Positions 6,858 to 14,052 of a DNA stretch of 20,361 nt are shown in pieces (the first letter of the stretch is position 1; the number at the start of each line of letters is the position of its first letter). The notes below the pieces were generated by a model that was not told the DNA's origin, did not search any database, and worked only from the letters and a program-made list of their open reading frames with translations. Position numbers and translations under genes: made by a program. Source of the stretch: Nitrospirota bacterium (GTDB lineage Bacteria; NPL-UPA2; JAADIA01); NCBI GenBank assembly GCA_013151555.1, contig JAADIA010000037.1:1-20361 (forward strand), given 5' to 3'.

Positions 6858-8030
6858 CTAACTTTTGCTTATTTCTTCCTCCGTTAAATAGCAGGCAGGG
6901 TCTTCGCCCCAGACATCGTCATTAACTACCTCTGCTCTAATCCGACATCCGGCACAGAGTTTTTTATATTGACATTCTCCACATTTGCCCCGGATGTAGT
7001 CCAGCTTATTCCGAACTTTTTGAAGCAGAGGAGAGGGGGCCTCTTTCCAAATCTTGCTCAAGGCCTGTTCCCGGACATTTCCCACAGATTCATGTCTCCA
7101 GAACTGGCAAAGGAAGATATCCCCTTTAGGGCTGAGATTGCATATCTTCCTTCCTGCTGAGCAACCGCCTTGCATCTCGAGTAACTTTCTCACTTCTTCT
7201 GCCCGTTCCGGCATGTTTTCTTTCAGGTAGCGGTAGATAAATACTCCATCGACATTGTTATCAACGGTGAGAATCTCCAGGTCTATTTTCCTCCGGCAGT
7301 AATCAAGGGTCTTTTCCAGGAGGAAGCTTATCATCTCCCGTCGCTGTTCATTGCTCAGGTCACTTGCTACCAGCTCTTTCCCTCTCCCGGAATAGACTAA
7401 ATGGTAAAGACAAAAGCGAGTAATATTTTCCCGAACGACCAGTTCCAGGACATCCGGCAAGTCCCGGTAATTAATCCGGCTTGCCGTGAAACGAATACCT
7501 GTTTTTATGCCGGCTTTCAGGGAATTCCTTATTCCCTTCAGGGCTCCTTCGAATGAACCTTTAATCCCGCGGAAGTTATCATGGGTTTCCTGAAGACCAT
7601 CCAGACTTACTCCCACGTAAAGGAAACCGCTCTCTTTAAGTTTCCCGGCTACCTCCTCGGTTATCAAAGTGCCGTTAGTGGACATTACTACCCTCAAACC
7701 TTTACCGGAGGCATATTTTCCTAACTCATATATATCCTCTCGTACCAGAGGTTCCCCGCCGGAAAATATGAGAATGGGGACTTCCATATTCGTTAAATCA
7801 TCGATAACGCTCTTGGCCTCATCCGTCGTCATTTCCTGAGAATAGTCCCTATCCTCAGCAGATAAATAACAGTGCCGGCACTTGAGATTGCACCGGTTGG
7901 TCATGTTCCAGACAAGTATCGGGTTGTTATCAGTCGAGAACTGGAGCAGATGCGGAGCGTTTTTCCCTTCGTTTTTCAAGGCCTGAGATATCGTCGCTGT
8001 CCCACCAAGTAGTTTTGTAAAACCGATCAC
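6858..8030 (-). CDS. ahbC: AhbC, radical SAM Fe-coproporphyrin III synthase
   Basis: AhbC removes the two acetate side chains of 12,18-didecarboxysiroheme to give Fe-coproporphyrin III. The 390 residues begin MIGFTKLLGGT and continue HLLQFSTDNNPILVWNMT, as AhbC does. The radical SAM cluster motif is C47-x3-C51-x2-C54 (CNLKCRHC), followed by FSGGEP. The stretch RFCLYHLVYSGRG is typical of AhbC. The C-terminal SPASM-like cysteines are in GGCSAGRKICNLSP and CGECQYKKLCAGCR, for auxiliary iron-sulfur clusters. The start overlaps the stop of the polyprenyl synthase by 4 nt, so the two are translationally coupled. AhbD, which makes the final heme, has a different start and context and is not in this window. 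Confidence 0.9.
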   Translation of the reverse strand: MIGFTKLLGGTATISQALKNEGKNAPHLLQFSTDNNPILVWNMTNRCNLKCRHCYLSAEDRDYSQEMTTDEAKSVIDDLTNMEVPILIFSGGEPLVREDIYELGKYASGKGLRVVMSTNGTLITEEVAGKLKESGFLYVGVSLDGLQETHDNFRGIKGSFEGALKGIRNSLKAGIKTGIRFTASRINYRDLPDVLELVVRENITRFCLYHLVYSGRGKELVASDLSNEQRREMISFLLEKTLDYCRRKIDLEILTVDNNVDGVFIYRYLKENMPERAEEVRKLLEMQGGCSAGRKICNLSPKGDIFLCQFWRHESVGNVREQALSKIWKEAPSPLLQKVRNKLDYIRGKCGECQYKKLCAGCRIRAEVVNDDVWGEDPACYLTEEEISKS

Positions 8031-8977
8031 TGAATTCCCCCCCTTTCCAAGAGGTAATCACTAAGGGCCAGGAGTTCATCCCTAAAGAAAGACTCCTCTG
8101 CCGCTTTCATACCCTCTTTAGCCCGGATAATATATTCCCGCGCTTTTTTTAGACTGTCTCTGATCGCTTTTTCTCTGAGACCATTTTTCGATGCCAGCCA
8201 GGATTGCCTGAGTTCATCAAAACTCCTGGGGGTCGGGTTGCTCTCCTTAAGAAAATAAATGAGGGGCAGTGTCAACTTGCCCCTCCGCATATCCGACCCC
8301 AGAGATTTCCCCAACTTCTTTTCCTCGCCCATCAAATCGAAACAGTCATCCACTATCTGAAAAGCTATCCCAAAATCCAATCCATATCTTTCCAGTATAT
8401 CCACTACTTTTTTATCTTTTTTTCCCAGGAGAGCACCGGTCTGACAACAGGCAGCCATAAAAACTCCTGTCTTCTCCGCAATGATTTCCAGATAATCTTC
8501 TTCCCCCAAATCCAGGTCGAACTTATGCTTAATCTGTCTGATTTCTCCGGAACACATTCTTTCTGCTGCCCGGGATAAGATACGCATAATCTCGGGGCCA
8601 ACGCTACTGGTCAGAATAAAAAAGGCAGAGGCGAAGAGGTTGTCCCCGGCTAAAACTGCCGTTTCGTTTCCCCACCCGCTATTTATAGTAGTCTGGTTCC
8701 GGCGCAAGGTGGCTTCATCGATAACATCATCGTGAATCAAAGTAGCTATATGAATTATTTCTGCGGATGCTGCCAGGGTAGTTATTTGGGGATTATTAAC
8801 GCCTGCGGAAAAGAGTACCAAGGCGGGACGGATTTTCTTCCCCGGTCGGAGAAGGACGTGCTTATAAATATCACCCAGAGGAGAATCTTCTGCCTGCAGA
8901 CTTCGCCTGATCTCCTTTTCCACTTCTTCCAGGTCCTTTTGTATCGGCAGATAAATATCTTTAAGGTTCATATTCAT
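8027..8977 (-). CDS. Polyprenyl diphosphate synthase (trans-isoprenyl chain elongation)
   Basis: This enzyme adds isopentenyl diphosphate units to allylic diphosphates. The 316 residues show GKKIRP (46-51), the first aspartate-rich motif D83-D84-x2-D87 (LIHDDVID) followed by LRRNQTT, and the second D210-D211-x2-D214 (QIVDDCFD). A small Ala at -5 from the first Asp motif, with no bulky aromatic residue there, points to a medium or long product. That would suit a menaquinone or heme side chain rather than farnesyl diphosphate; exact length cannot be told. It starts 5 nt after rex and overlaps ahbC, so it belongs to a rex-ispB-like-ahbC-ahbA unit. GGGAG lies about 9 nt upstream of the ATG; a second in-frame ATG is two codons in. 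Confidence 0.9.
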   Translation of the reverse strand: MNMNLKDIYLPIQKDLEEVEKEIRRSLQAEDSPLGDIYKHVLLRPGKKIRPALVLFSAGVNNPQITTLAASAEIIHIATLIHDDVIDEATLRRNQTTINSGWGNETAVLAGDNLFASAFFILTSSVGPEIMRILSRAAERMCSGEIRQIKHKFDLDLGEEDYLEIIAEKTGVFMAACCQTGALLGKKDKKVVDILERYGLDFGIAFQIVDDCFDLMGEEKKLGKSLGSDMRRGKLTLPLIYFLKESNPTPRSFDELRQSWLASKNGLREKAIRDSLKKAREYIIRAKEGMKAAEESFFRDELLALSDYLLERGGIQ

Positions 8978-8982
8978 AAGAA

Positions 8983-9627
8983 CTACTCCCGCCTCGATTT
9001 GTTAGTCAGGAAGCAGGAGAAATTCTCCAACTCCATGGTTAAATCCACATTGCGCAGATTAATCTCTTTGGGAAGTTTTATTCTGAGGGGAGCAAAATTA
9101 AGGATACATTCCACTCCCGCTTTTAATAAGCTGGCAGCTACCCTCTGGGCTTCGGAAGCGGGCACGGCTATTATTCCAATCCTTATTTTGGCTGACCTGA
9201 CCGCATTCACTAACTCTCCCACATCCTGAACGACAATCCCTTCCCAGTTTTTCCCAATCTTTCTCAGGTCGTTATCGAAGACGGCAATAATATTAAAACC
9301 CTGCTGTTTAAATCCGGGATAAGCTAAAAGAGCTGAACCTAAATTGCCTACCCCTACCAGAGCTACTTTCCATTGCCTGTCCAGGCCCAGAACCCGGGAG
9401 AGCACTTTCTGAAGATGTTTCACATCGTAACCGGTTCCCGAAATTCCCAGTTGTCCCAGGAGATTTAAGTCCTTGCGAATCTGGGCATCGCCAAACCCGG
9501 TGAGTTCCGCCAGCTCGGCTGAGGATACCGTTTCCTTTCGCCGTTCTTCCAATTCAGAAAGCAATCTTACATAAATGGAGAGACGAGAAATTATAACATT
9601 AGAAAGTTTCATCTTACACCACGGCAT
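8983..9627 (-). CDS. rex: Redox-sensing transcriptional repressor Rex
   Basis: Rex senses the NADH/NAD+ ratio and leaves its operator when NADH rises. The 214 residues have the N-terminal winged helix (ISRLSIYVRLLSELEERRKE, LTGFGDAQIRKDLNLLGQLG) and a Rossmann domain with VALVGVGNLGSALL. The C-terminal part, GIIAVPASEAQRVAASLL...ILNFAPLRIKLPKEI, is standard for the family. A start at the ATG at 9612 (MKLSNVIISRL) would align better with the usual N-terminus than the ATG at 9627; neither ribosome site is decisive. It heads an operon with a polyprenyl synthase and two heme genes, an unusual but sensible setting for a respiratory redox sensor. Confidence 0.93.
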   Translation of the reverse strand: MPWCKMKLSNVIISRLSIYVRLLSELEERRKETVSSAELAELTGFGDAQIRKDLNLLGQLGISGTGYDVKHLQKVLSRVLGLDRQWKVALVGVGNLGSALLAYPGFKQQGFNIIAVFDNDLRKIGKNWEGIVVQDVGELVNAVRSAKIRIGIIAVPASEAQRVAASLLKAGVECILNFAPLRIKLPKEINLRNVDLTMELENFSCFLTNKSRRE

Positions 9628-9771
9628 ATCTCTCTTTAAAGTATTCCTTGAGATAAAAGGAACAGGTTAAGACATAAAAAATTCCTTTCCCTAACCTGGA
9701 TTATTCCCTCTGAAGCGAATAACTTCAATGGGCATGAATTAAGCGGGCTAAATCAGTTAAATTATAGCAGC

Positions 9772-9800
9772 AGCATAGCCTTTAAAATATATTTTGTCAA
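9772..9800 (-). promoter_or_regulatory. Candidate sigma-70 promoter for the rex operon
   Basis: On the minus strand, a perfect TTGACA (9800-9795) is followed by a 17-nt AT-rich spacer and TATGCT (9777-9772). A perfect TATAAT lies further down (9766-9761) but is 28 nt from the -35 box. The leader to the rex start would be about 140 nt. It lies downstream of nfnB, which suggests rex is transcribed separately from nfnAB. No convincing Rex operator was seen in it. Confidence 0.45.
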
Positions 9801-9877
9801 CAAAAAAACTTCGTAATCATGGAAGAGAGCAGGTAAAAGTGAGAAGACAAACGGCAAATTTCCTCTGTTTTCTTTTT

Positions 9878-11269
9878 TTAGGTTGTCTGTTTTATATATC
9901 TATCAATAGCCCGGGCGGCCCTTTTGCCGGCTCCCATAGCCGAGATGACGGTAGCTGCTCCGGTAACGATATCTCCTCCGGCAAAGACTCCTTTAAGAGA
10001 AGCCGTTCCTTCTTTATCAACTTCAATATATCCCCTTCTGTTCAATTTCAATCCCGGAGTCCGGGAAAGCAAGAGAGGATTAGCTCCCTGCCCGATGGCT
10101 ATCACCACTGTGTCCATTTCCATCTCAAATTCAGAGCCCTGAAGGGGAAGGGGACGTCGTCGTCCGGACTCGTCCGGTTCTCCCAATTCCATTTTTATAC
10201 ATTCCATCTTTTCAACCCGGCCCGCGTTGCCCATAATCCTGGTAGGCACCGTGAGCAGCCGGAATTCTATTCCCTCTTCCCGGGCATGGTGGATTTCCTC
10301 TAATCTCGCCGGCATCTCCTTCTCGCTCCTCCGGTAAACGATGGACACCTCTTTTGCTCCTAAACGCAGAGCGCAGCGGGCGGAATCCATGGCCACGTTG
10401 CCTGCTCCGATGACGGCTACTTTTTCTCCTACTTTCACCGGGGTCTCATATTCGGGAAAGAGGTAGGCTTTCATCATATTAATACGGGTCAAAAACTCAT
10501 TAGCCGAATAGACGCCGTTAAGATTCTCTCCGGGAATTTGCATAAAGTAGGGTAGTCCTGCTCCCGTGCCGATGAAGACAGCCCGGTAACCTTCCCGGAG
10601 CAGGTTGTCTATTTCCTTGATCATTCCTATAACCATATTGACCTTTATTTCTACTCCCAACCCCCGGACATAGTCCAGTTCCCGGTCCAGGACTCCTTTG
10701 GGCAGCCGGAACTCCGGAATCCCATAGCGAAGTACTCCCCCTGCTTCGGAGAGGGACTCAAATATGGTTGCCTGATACCCCACCCGGGCCAAATCGCCGG
10801 CACAGGTGATCCCGGCAGGACCGGATCCCACTATGGCTACGCGAGGGAGACAAGGATTTTTTTGCTTTAAACTTTTAACTTTCGACTTTAACCCATTTTC
10901 CGCTTCCCAGTCAGCAACGAACCTTTCCAGCCTTCCTATAGCCACCGACTCTCCCTTTTTAGCAAGAATACACACTTCCTCACATTGGGTCTCCTGGGGA
11001 CAGACCCGACCACAGACGGCTGGGAGGTTGTTCTTCTCTTTGACAAGGGATATGGCTTCTTGAAAGTTCTTCTCCTTTATCTTGCTGAGGAAGCCGGGGA
11101 TATCTATTTCTACCGGGCAGCCCTGGACACACCGGGGCTTTTTACAATTAAGGCACCTCTCTGCTTCCGAGATAGCCATCTCCTCGGAATATCCCAGAGT
11201 TACTTCGCTAAAATTATGAACCCTCTTCCGGGGGTCCTGTTCGGGCATTTTTTGTCTTATTGATGACAT
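9878..11269 (-). CDS. nfnB: NfnB / GltD-like FAD-NAD(P)H oxidoreductase subunit
   Basis: The product is homologous to the small subunit of glutamate synthase. Next to an NfnA-like gene it is most likely the large subunit of the electron-bifurcating NADH-dependent ferredoxin:NADP+ oxidoreductase, with two [4Fe-4S] clusters, FAD and NADPH sites. The N-terminal cluster cysteines are at 39, 42, 47 and 51 (RCLNCKKPRCVQGC), with more at 86, 90, 96 and 100. The FAD motif is VGSGPAG (147-153) with AGGVLRYGIPEFRLPK after it. The NADPH fold is VAVIGAGNVAMD, and the end is VFAGGDIVTGAATVISAMGAGK. The ATG has a GGAGG site 8 nt upstream inside nfnA, whose end it overlaps by 13 nt. Residues 127-142 are a Lys-rich linker made by a 7-nt-periodic stretch. 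No glutamate synthase large subunit is nearby. Confidence 0.88.
   Translation of the reverse strand: MSSIRQKMPEQDPRKRVHNFSEVTLGYSEEMAISEAERCLNCKKPRCVQGCPVEIDIPGFLSKIKEKNFQEAISLVKEKNNLPAVCGRVCPQETQCEEVCILAKKGESVAIGRLERFVADWEAENGLKSKVKSLKQKNPCLPRVAIVGSGPAGITCAGDLARVGYQATIFESLSEAGGVLRYGIPEFRLPKGVLDRELDYVRGLGVEIKVNMVIGMIKEIDNLLREGYRAVFIGTGAGLPYFMQIPGENLNGVYSANEFLTRINMMKAYLFPEYETPVKVGEKVAVIGAGNVAMDSARCALRLGAKEVSIVYRRSEKEMPARLEEIHHAREEGIEFRLLTVPTRIMGNAGRVEKMECIKMELGEPDESGRRRPLPLQGSEFEMEMDTVVIAIGQGANPLLLSRTPGLKLNRRGYIEVDKEGTASLKGVFAGGDIVTGAATVISAMGAGKRAARAIDRYIKQTT
10864..10891 (-). repeat. Four-unit heptanucleotide repeat inside nfnB
   Basis: On the plus strand four 7-nt units follow one another: GCTTTAA, ACTTTTA, ACTTTCG and ACTTTAA (10864-10891). 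In the coding sense they encode the Lys/Ser stretch LKSKVKSLK between the N-terminal iron-sulfur part and the FAD domain. Related proteins usually have a short, variable linker here. Confidence 0.65.
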
Positions 11270-12081
11270 TTATGCCCCTCCAGAGCAACCTTCTCCTCTT
11301 CCCGGAAACGGGAATTCCTTACCGTCAGTTCCTCAAAGTCAACCTGATGCCCATCAAACTCCGGTCCGTCAACGCAGACGAACTTGGTCTCTTCTCCTAT
11401 TCGCACCCGGCAGGAACCGCACATTCCCGTCCCATCTACCATAATGGGGTTAAGGCTGACAACTGTTTTTACTCCGTACTCCCGGGTCAATTGAGATACG
11501 AATTTCATCATGGGCACCGGGCCGATAGCTACTACTAAATCCACTTTATCCTTATCCAATAACTCTTTCAAAACTCCGGTAACCAGTCCCCGGCGACCGT
11601 AGGAACCATCATCGGTGGTAATATAAAGTTCATCGCTGACTTCCTGCATCTTCTTCTCCAAAATCAAAAACTCTTTGCTCCTGGCCCCAAGCACGGAGAT
11701 AACCCGGTTGCCTGCTTCCCTCAGGGCTTTGGCTTCCGGATAGATTACGGCTGTTCCTACTCCTCCACCCACACAGACTACCCGGCCGAACTTTTCTATC
11801 TCGGAAGGTTGTCCCAGGGGGCCCAGAAAATCTTTTAGAAAATCTCCCTGATGAAGGTTGGCTAATCTTTTTGTTGTCTTACCTACCTCCTGGAAAATAA
11901 TCCTGACGGTCCCTTCTTTATTGTTAGTGTCATGGATGGTAAGAGGAATGCGCTCTCCCTTTGCATCTATTCTGAGAATGATAAACTGGCCGGGGAGAGC
12001 TCTTTCAACAACCTCGGGAGCCATGATGTCCATCTCCCAAACAGCGGGAGCTATCCTCTGCGATGATTTAATCTGATACAT
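11257..12081 (-). CDS. nfnA: NfnA / ferredoxin-NADP+ reductase-like subunit with [2Fe-2S] cluster
   Basis: The 274 residues have the ferredoxin-reductase/PyrK-like plan. An FAD-binding barrel holds RIPLTIHDTNNKEGTVRIIF; a nucleotide fold has VVCVGGGVGTAVIYPEAKAL and VVAIGPVPMMKFV. A C-terminal [2Fe-2S] site has C221, C224 and C236 (MCGSCRV...KFVC). A fourth Cys is missing; D216 sits where it would be. That agrees with the known three-Cys-one-Asp ligation in Thermotoga NfnA. With NfnB it would couple NADH and reduced ferredoxin to NADP+ reduction in the cytosol. A sulfide dehydrogenase (SudBA) role is the alternative name for the same family. It begins about 160 nt after rpoD, next to a repeat element and a candidate promoter. 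Confidence 0.88.
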   Translation of the reverse strand: MYQIKSSQRIAPAVWEMDIMAPEVVERALPGQFIILRIDAKGERIPLTIHDTNNKEGTVRIIFQEVGKTTKRLANLHQGDFLKDFLGPLGQPSEIEKFGRVVCVGGGVGTAVIYPEAKALREAGNRVISVLGARSKEFLILEKKMQEVSDELYITTDDGSYGRRGLVTGVLKELLDKDKVDLVVAIGPVPMMKFVSQLTREYGVKTVVSLNPIMVDGTGMCGSCRVRIGEETKFVCVDGPEFDGHQVDFEELTVRNSRFREEEKVALEGHKCHQ

Positions 12082-12128
12082 TATTTTCTCAAACCTTTCT
12101 ATCTCACTTAAAGTTACTCTTCCCTAAA

Positions 12129-12157
12129 CTGTGAAAGCTGATACAACCTTACCTATA
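12129..12157 (-). promoter_or_regulatory. Possible Rex-like operator and -10 region upstream of nfnAB
   Basis: On the minus strand, TTGACT (12180-12175), a 17-nt spacer and TATAGG (12157-12152) form a candidate promoter. Five nt downstream, 12146-12129 reads TTGTATCAGCTTTCACAG. This matches the Rex consensus TTGTGAAN(4)TTCACAA in its outer TTGT and in the whole right half TTTCACA, but not in the inner left half. A Rex gene lies 2.5 kb away. The match is imperfect and made by eye. Confidence 0.35.
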
Positions 12158-12162
12158 AAATT

Positions 12163-12243
12163 ACAGAAGACAGAAGTCAAACAATAGATTTTCTCTCTTT
12201 TTTTATCTACTCTTTTCTCTGTCTTCTGTTTTCTGTCTTCTGT
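12163..12243. repeat. 81-bp element with inverted heptamer ends between rpoD and nfnA
   Basis: Two ACAGAAG units at 12163-12176 face an inverted array of four units at 12216-12243 (minus-strand order ACAGAAG, ACAGAAA, ACAGAAG, ACAGAGA). The outermost 14 nt pair at 13 positions, giving a stem with a long pyrimidine-rich loop. The array begins on the base after the rpoD stop codon. The same heptamer forms the array inside uvrA. It may also end the rpoD transcript or supply the -35 box of nfnA. Confidence 0.7.
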
Positions 12244-13977
12244 TCAGGGACTTCCCTCCATTAAGTCCGATCCCAGGAATCCTTTGAGCTTACGGCTTCT
12301 CTTGGGATGGCGAAGTTTCCGAAGGGCCTTGGCTTCAATCTGGCGGATTCTTTCCCTGGTTACGTGGAAGACGGTTCCTACTTCCTCCAGAGTCCGGGGG
12401 TATCCATCCCCGATGCCGAAGCGAAGTCGCAGAACTTTCTGTTCTCTCTCGGTTAGAGTTTCCAATACTTTCTCCATCTGTTCCCGGAGCATCAAAAAAG
12501 CAGTGGCACTGGCAGGGCAGACAGCTTCCTTATCCTCAATAAAATCTCCAAAGTGGCTGTCTCCCTCTTCGCCGATAGGCGTTTCCAGGGAGATCGGTTC
12601 CTGAGCAATTTTCAATATCCCTCTCACTTTTTCTACCGGCATTCCCATCATCTCCGCCAATTCTTCTGCTGCCGGTTCCCGTCCGTATTCCTGGACTAAG
12701 TAGCGGGAGGTCCTGATAAGCTTATTGATAGTCTCGATCATATGAACGGGGATACGAATGGTCCTGGCCTGGTCGGCAATAGCTCTGGTCACTGCCTGTC
12801 TGATCCACCAGGTAGCATAAGTGCTGAATTTATATCCGCGCCGATATTCGAATTTGTCCACAGCTCGCATCAAACCGATATTTCCTTCTTGAATGAGATC
12901 GAGGAAAGATAATCCCCGACCGGTATATTTCTTAGCGATGCTTACTACCAGACGCAGATTGGCTTTTACCAGTCTTTTCTTAGCCTTATCAACTCTTTTT
13001 TCCTCCCGTTCCAGCGCCCGAATGAGTTGGCGAATTTCCGGTAGAGAAATTTTCCCTTCTTCCTCGGCCCGGCGCATTTTTCTCTGTCCACTTCTAATTT
13101 CCCGATAATAAACATTAATCTCTTCCCGGCTGAGGCCGGTTTCCTTCTTTACCTTACTCGTCTCCTTAGTCCCTTTCCCGATTCTCCGGGCCAACTGCCT
13201 AATCTTTTTGGCTGTTAATCCCGCTCTCTTTTCCACCTTTTTTGTCTCTCGGTCTATCTTCCTCATTTTTTCTGCTAAGGTCCTTAGCTTGGAGACGATT
13301 CTCTCCATTTCTTCCCCGTTAGGGTTGAATTCTCTTTCTGCTTGCAGAACCTTTTCTTTCTCCCGGATCATTTTCTGGGAGAGTTTTTCTCTTTCCTTCG
13401 CCGATAGATTCTTTCTTCCCAACCTTTTTTTGATTTTGGTTATTTCTCTTTCCCGCCGTTTCAATACCTCGATTAATTTAGGAATACGTCTCCGAAATTT
13501 TTTAGCTTCGGTCGGCGTTCTCTCCTTCGTTATCTCTTCCAGCTTAACCTTCCCTTTTAATATCTCTTCTCCCCGGCTGCTTATTTCCTTTGCGGTAAAG
13601 TCAGCTCCTAAAATTAGGTTCCCTAAGGTTTCCTCGTGAGCCTCTATCTCCTTAGCTAAAGCCATTTCTTCGTCCCGGTCAAGAAGCGGCACCCGGCCCA
13701 TTTCCTTCAGGTACATCCTTACCGGGTCATCTGCCCCGGTCCTTTTTTCGGATACCTTCTTTTTTCCTCTTACTTCTTTCTCGCGAAACGATTCCTCGTT
13801 GGGAACAATCTGAATATCCAGATCTCCCAGCATAACCAGGATATTATCGATATCCTTTGAGGAAATGACTTCTTGAGGAAGGAGATCGTTAACTTCGTCA
13901 TAAGTGAGATGCCCTTTTGCCTTCCCCTTTTTGATAAGTTCCTTTATCTCCTTTTTGCCAATTTCCTTCTCAGCCAA
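12244..13977 (-). CDS. rpoD: Primary RNA polymerase sigma factor RpoD (sigma-70)
   Basis: The 577 residues follow the primary sigma plan. Region 1.1 comes first ([21 protein letters not shown]), then region 1.2 ([20 protein letters not shown]). A long basic non-conserved region of about 220 residues follows. Region 2 ([37 protein letters not shown]), region 3 and region 4 ([36 protein letters not shown]) complete it. The start is a TTG at 13977, backed by GGGAG 8 nt upstream. It follows dnaG as in the classic macromolecular-synthesis operon, but rpsU is absent here. The stop abuts a repeat element. Confidence 0.96.
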   Translation of the reverse strand: MAEKEIGKKEIKELIKKGKAKGHLTYDEVNDLLPQEVISSKDIDNILVMLGDLDIQIVPNEESFREKEVRGKKKVSEKRTGADDPVRMYLKEMGRVPLLDRDEEMALAKEIEAHEETLGNLILGADFTAKEISSRGEEILKGKVKLEEITKERTPTEAKKFRRRIPKLIEVLKRREREITKIKKRLGRKNLSAKEREKLSQKMIREKEKVLQAEREFNPNGEEMERIVSKLRTLAEKMRKIDRETKKVEKRAGLTAKKIRQLARRIGKGTKETSKVKKETGLSREEINVYYREIRSGQRKMRRAEEEGKISLPEIRQLIRALEREEKRVDKAKKRLVKANLRLVVSIAKKYTGRGLSFLDLIQEGNIGLMRAVDKFEYRRGYKFSTYATWWIRQAVTRAIADQARTIRIPVHMIETINKLIRTSRYLVQEYGREPAAEELAEMMGMPVEKVRGILKIAQEPISLETPIGEEGDSHFGDFIEDKEAVCPASATAFLMLREQMEKVLETLTEREQKVLRLRFGIGDGYPRTLEEVGTVFHVTRERIRQIEAKALRKLRHPKRSRKLKGFLGSDLMEGSP

Positions 13978-13991
13978 TTTTTTTCTCCCTA

Positions 13992-14047
13992 TGACAGATG
14001 ACAGTGGTCAGGAGTCAGAAATTAAAAATCAGAAGTCCTCTGTTTTC
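13992..14047. repeat. Degenerate heptamer-periodic stretch between dnaG and rpoD
   Basis: From 13992 the sequence falls into 7-nt units such as TGACAGA, TGACAGT, GGTCAGG, AGTCAGA and AATCAGA, ending in an inverted TGTTTTC-type unit. This fills most of the 75-bp gap between the two genes. It resembles the ACAGAAG arrays near uvrA and rpoD but is more decayed. Confidence 0.5.
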
Positions 14048-14052
14048 TGTAG

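Noticed and set aside
9653-9700. Complementary short segments AAGGAA/TTCCTT and AGGTTA/TAACCT in the rex leader
   Set aside because: They occur in parallel order, so they cannot form one nested hairpin. A pseudoknot cannot be claimed from this.
9787-9808. TTTTGTCAACAAAA-like palindrome at the rex promoter as a Rex operator
   Set aside because: It is too short and lacks the TTGTGA/TCACAA half-sites and spacing. It is explained by the -35 box.
9878-11269. Annotation as a true glutamate synthase small chain
   Set aside because: No large-subunit gltB lies nearby, and the overlap with an NfnA-like gene points to Nfn. This is not excluded if gltB lies elsewhere.
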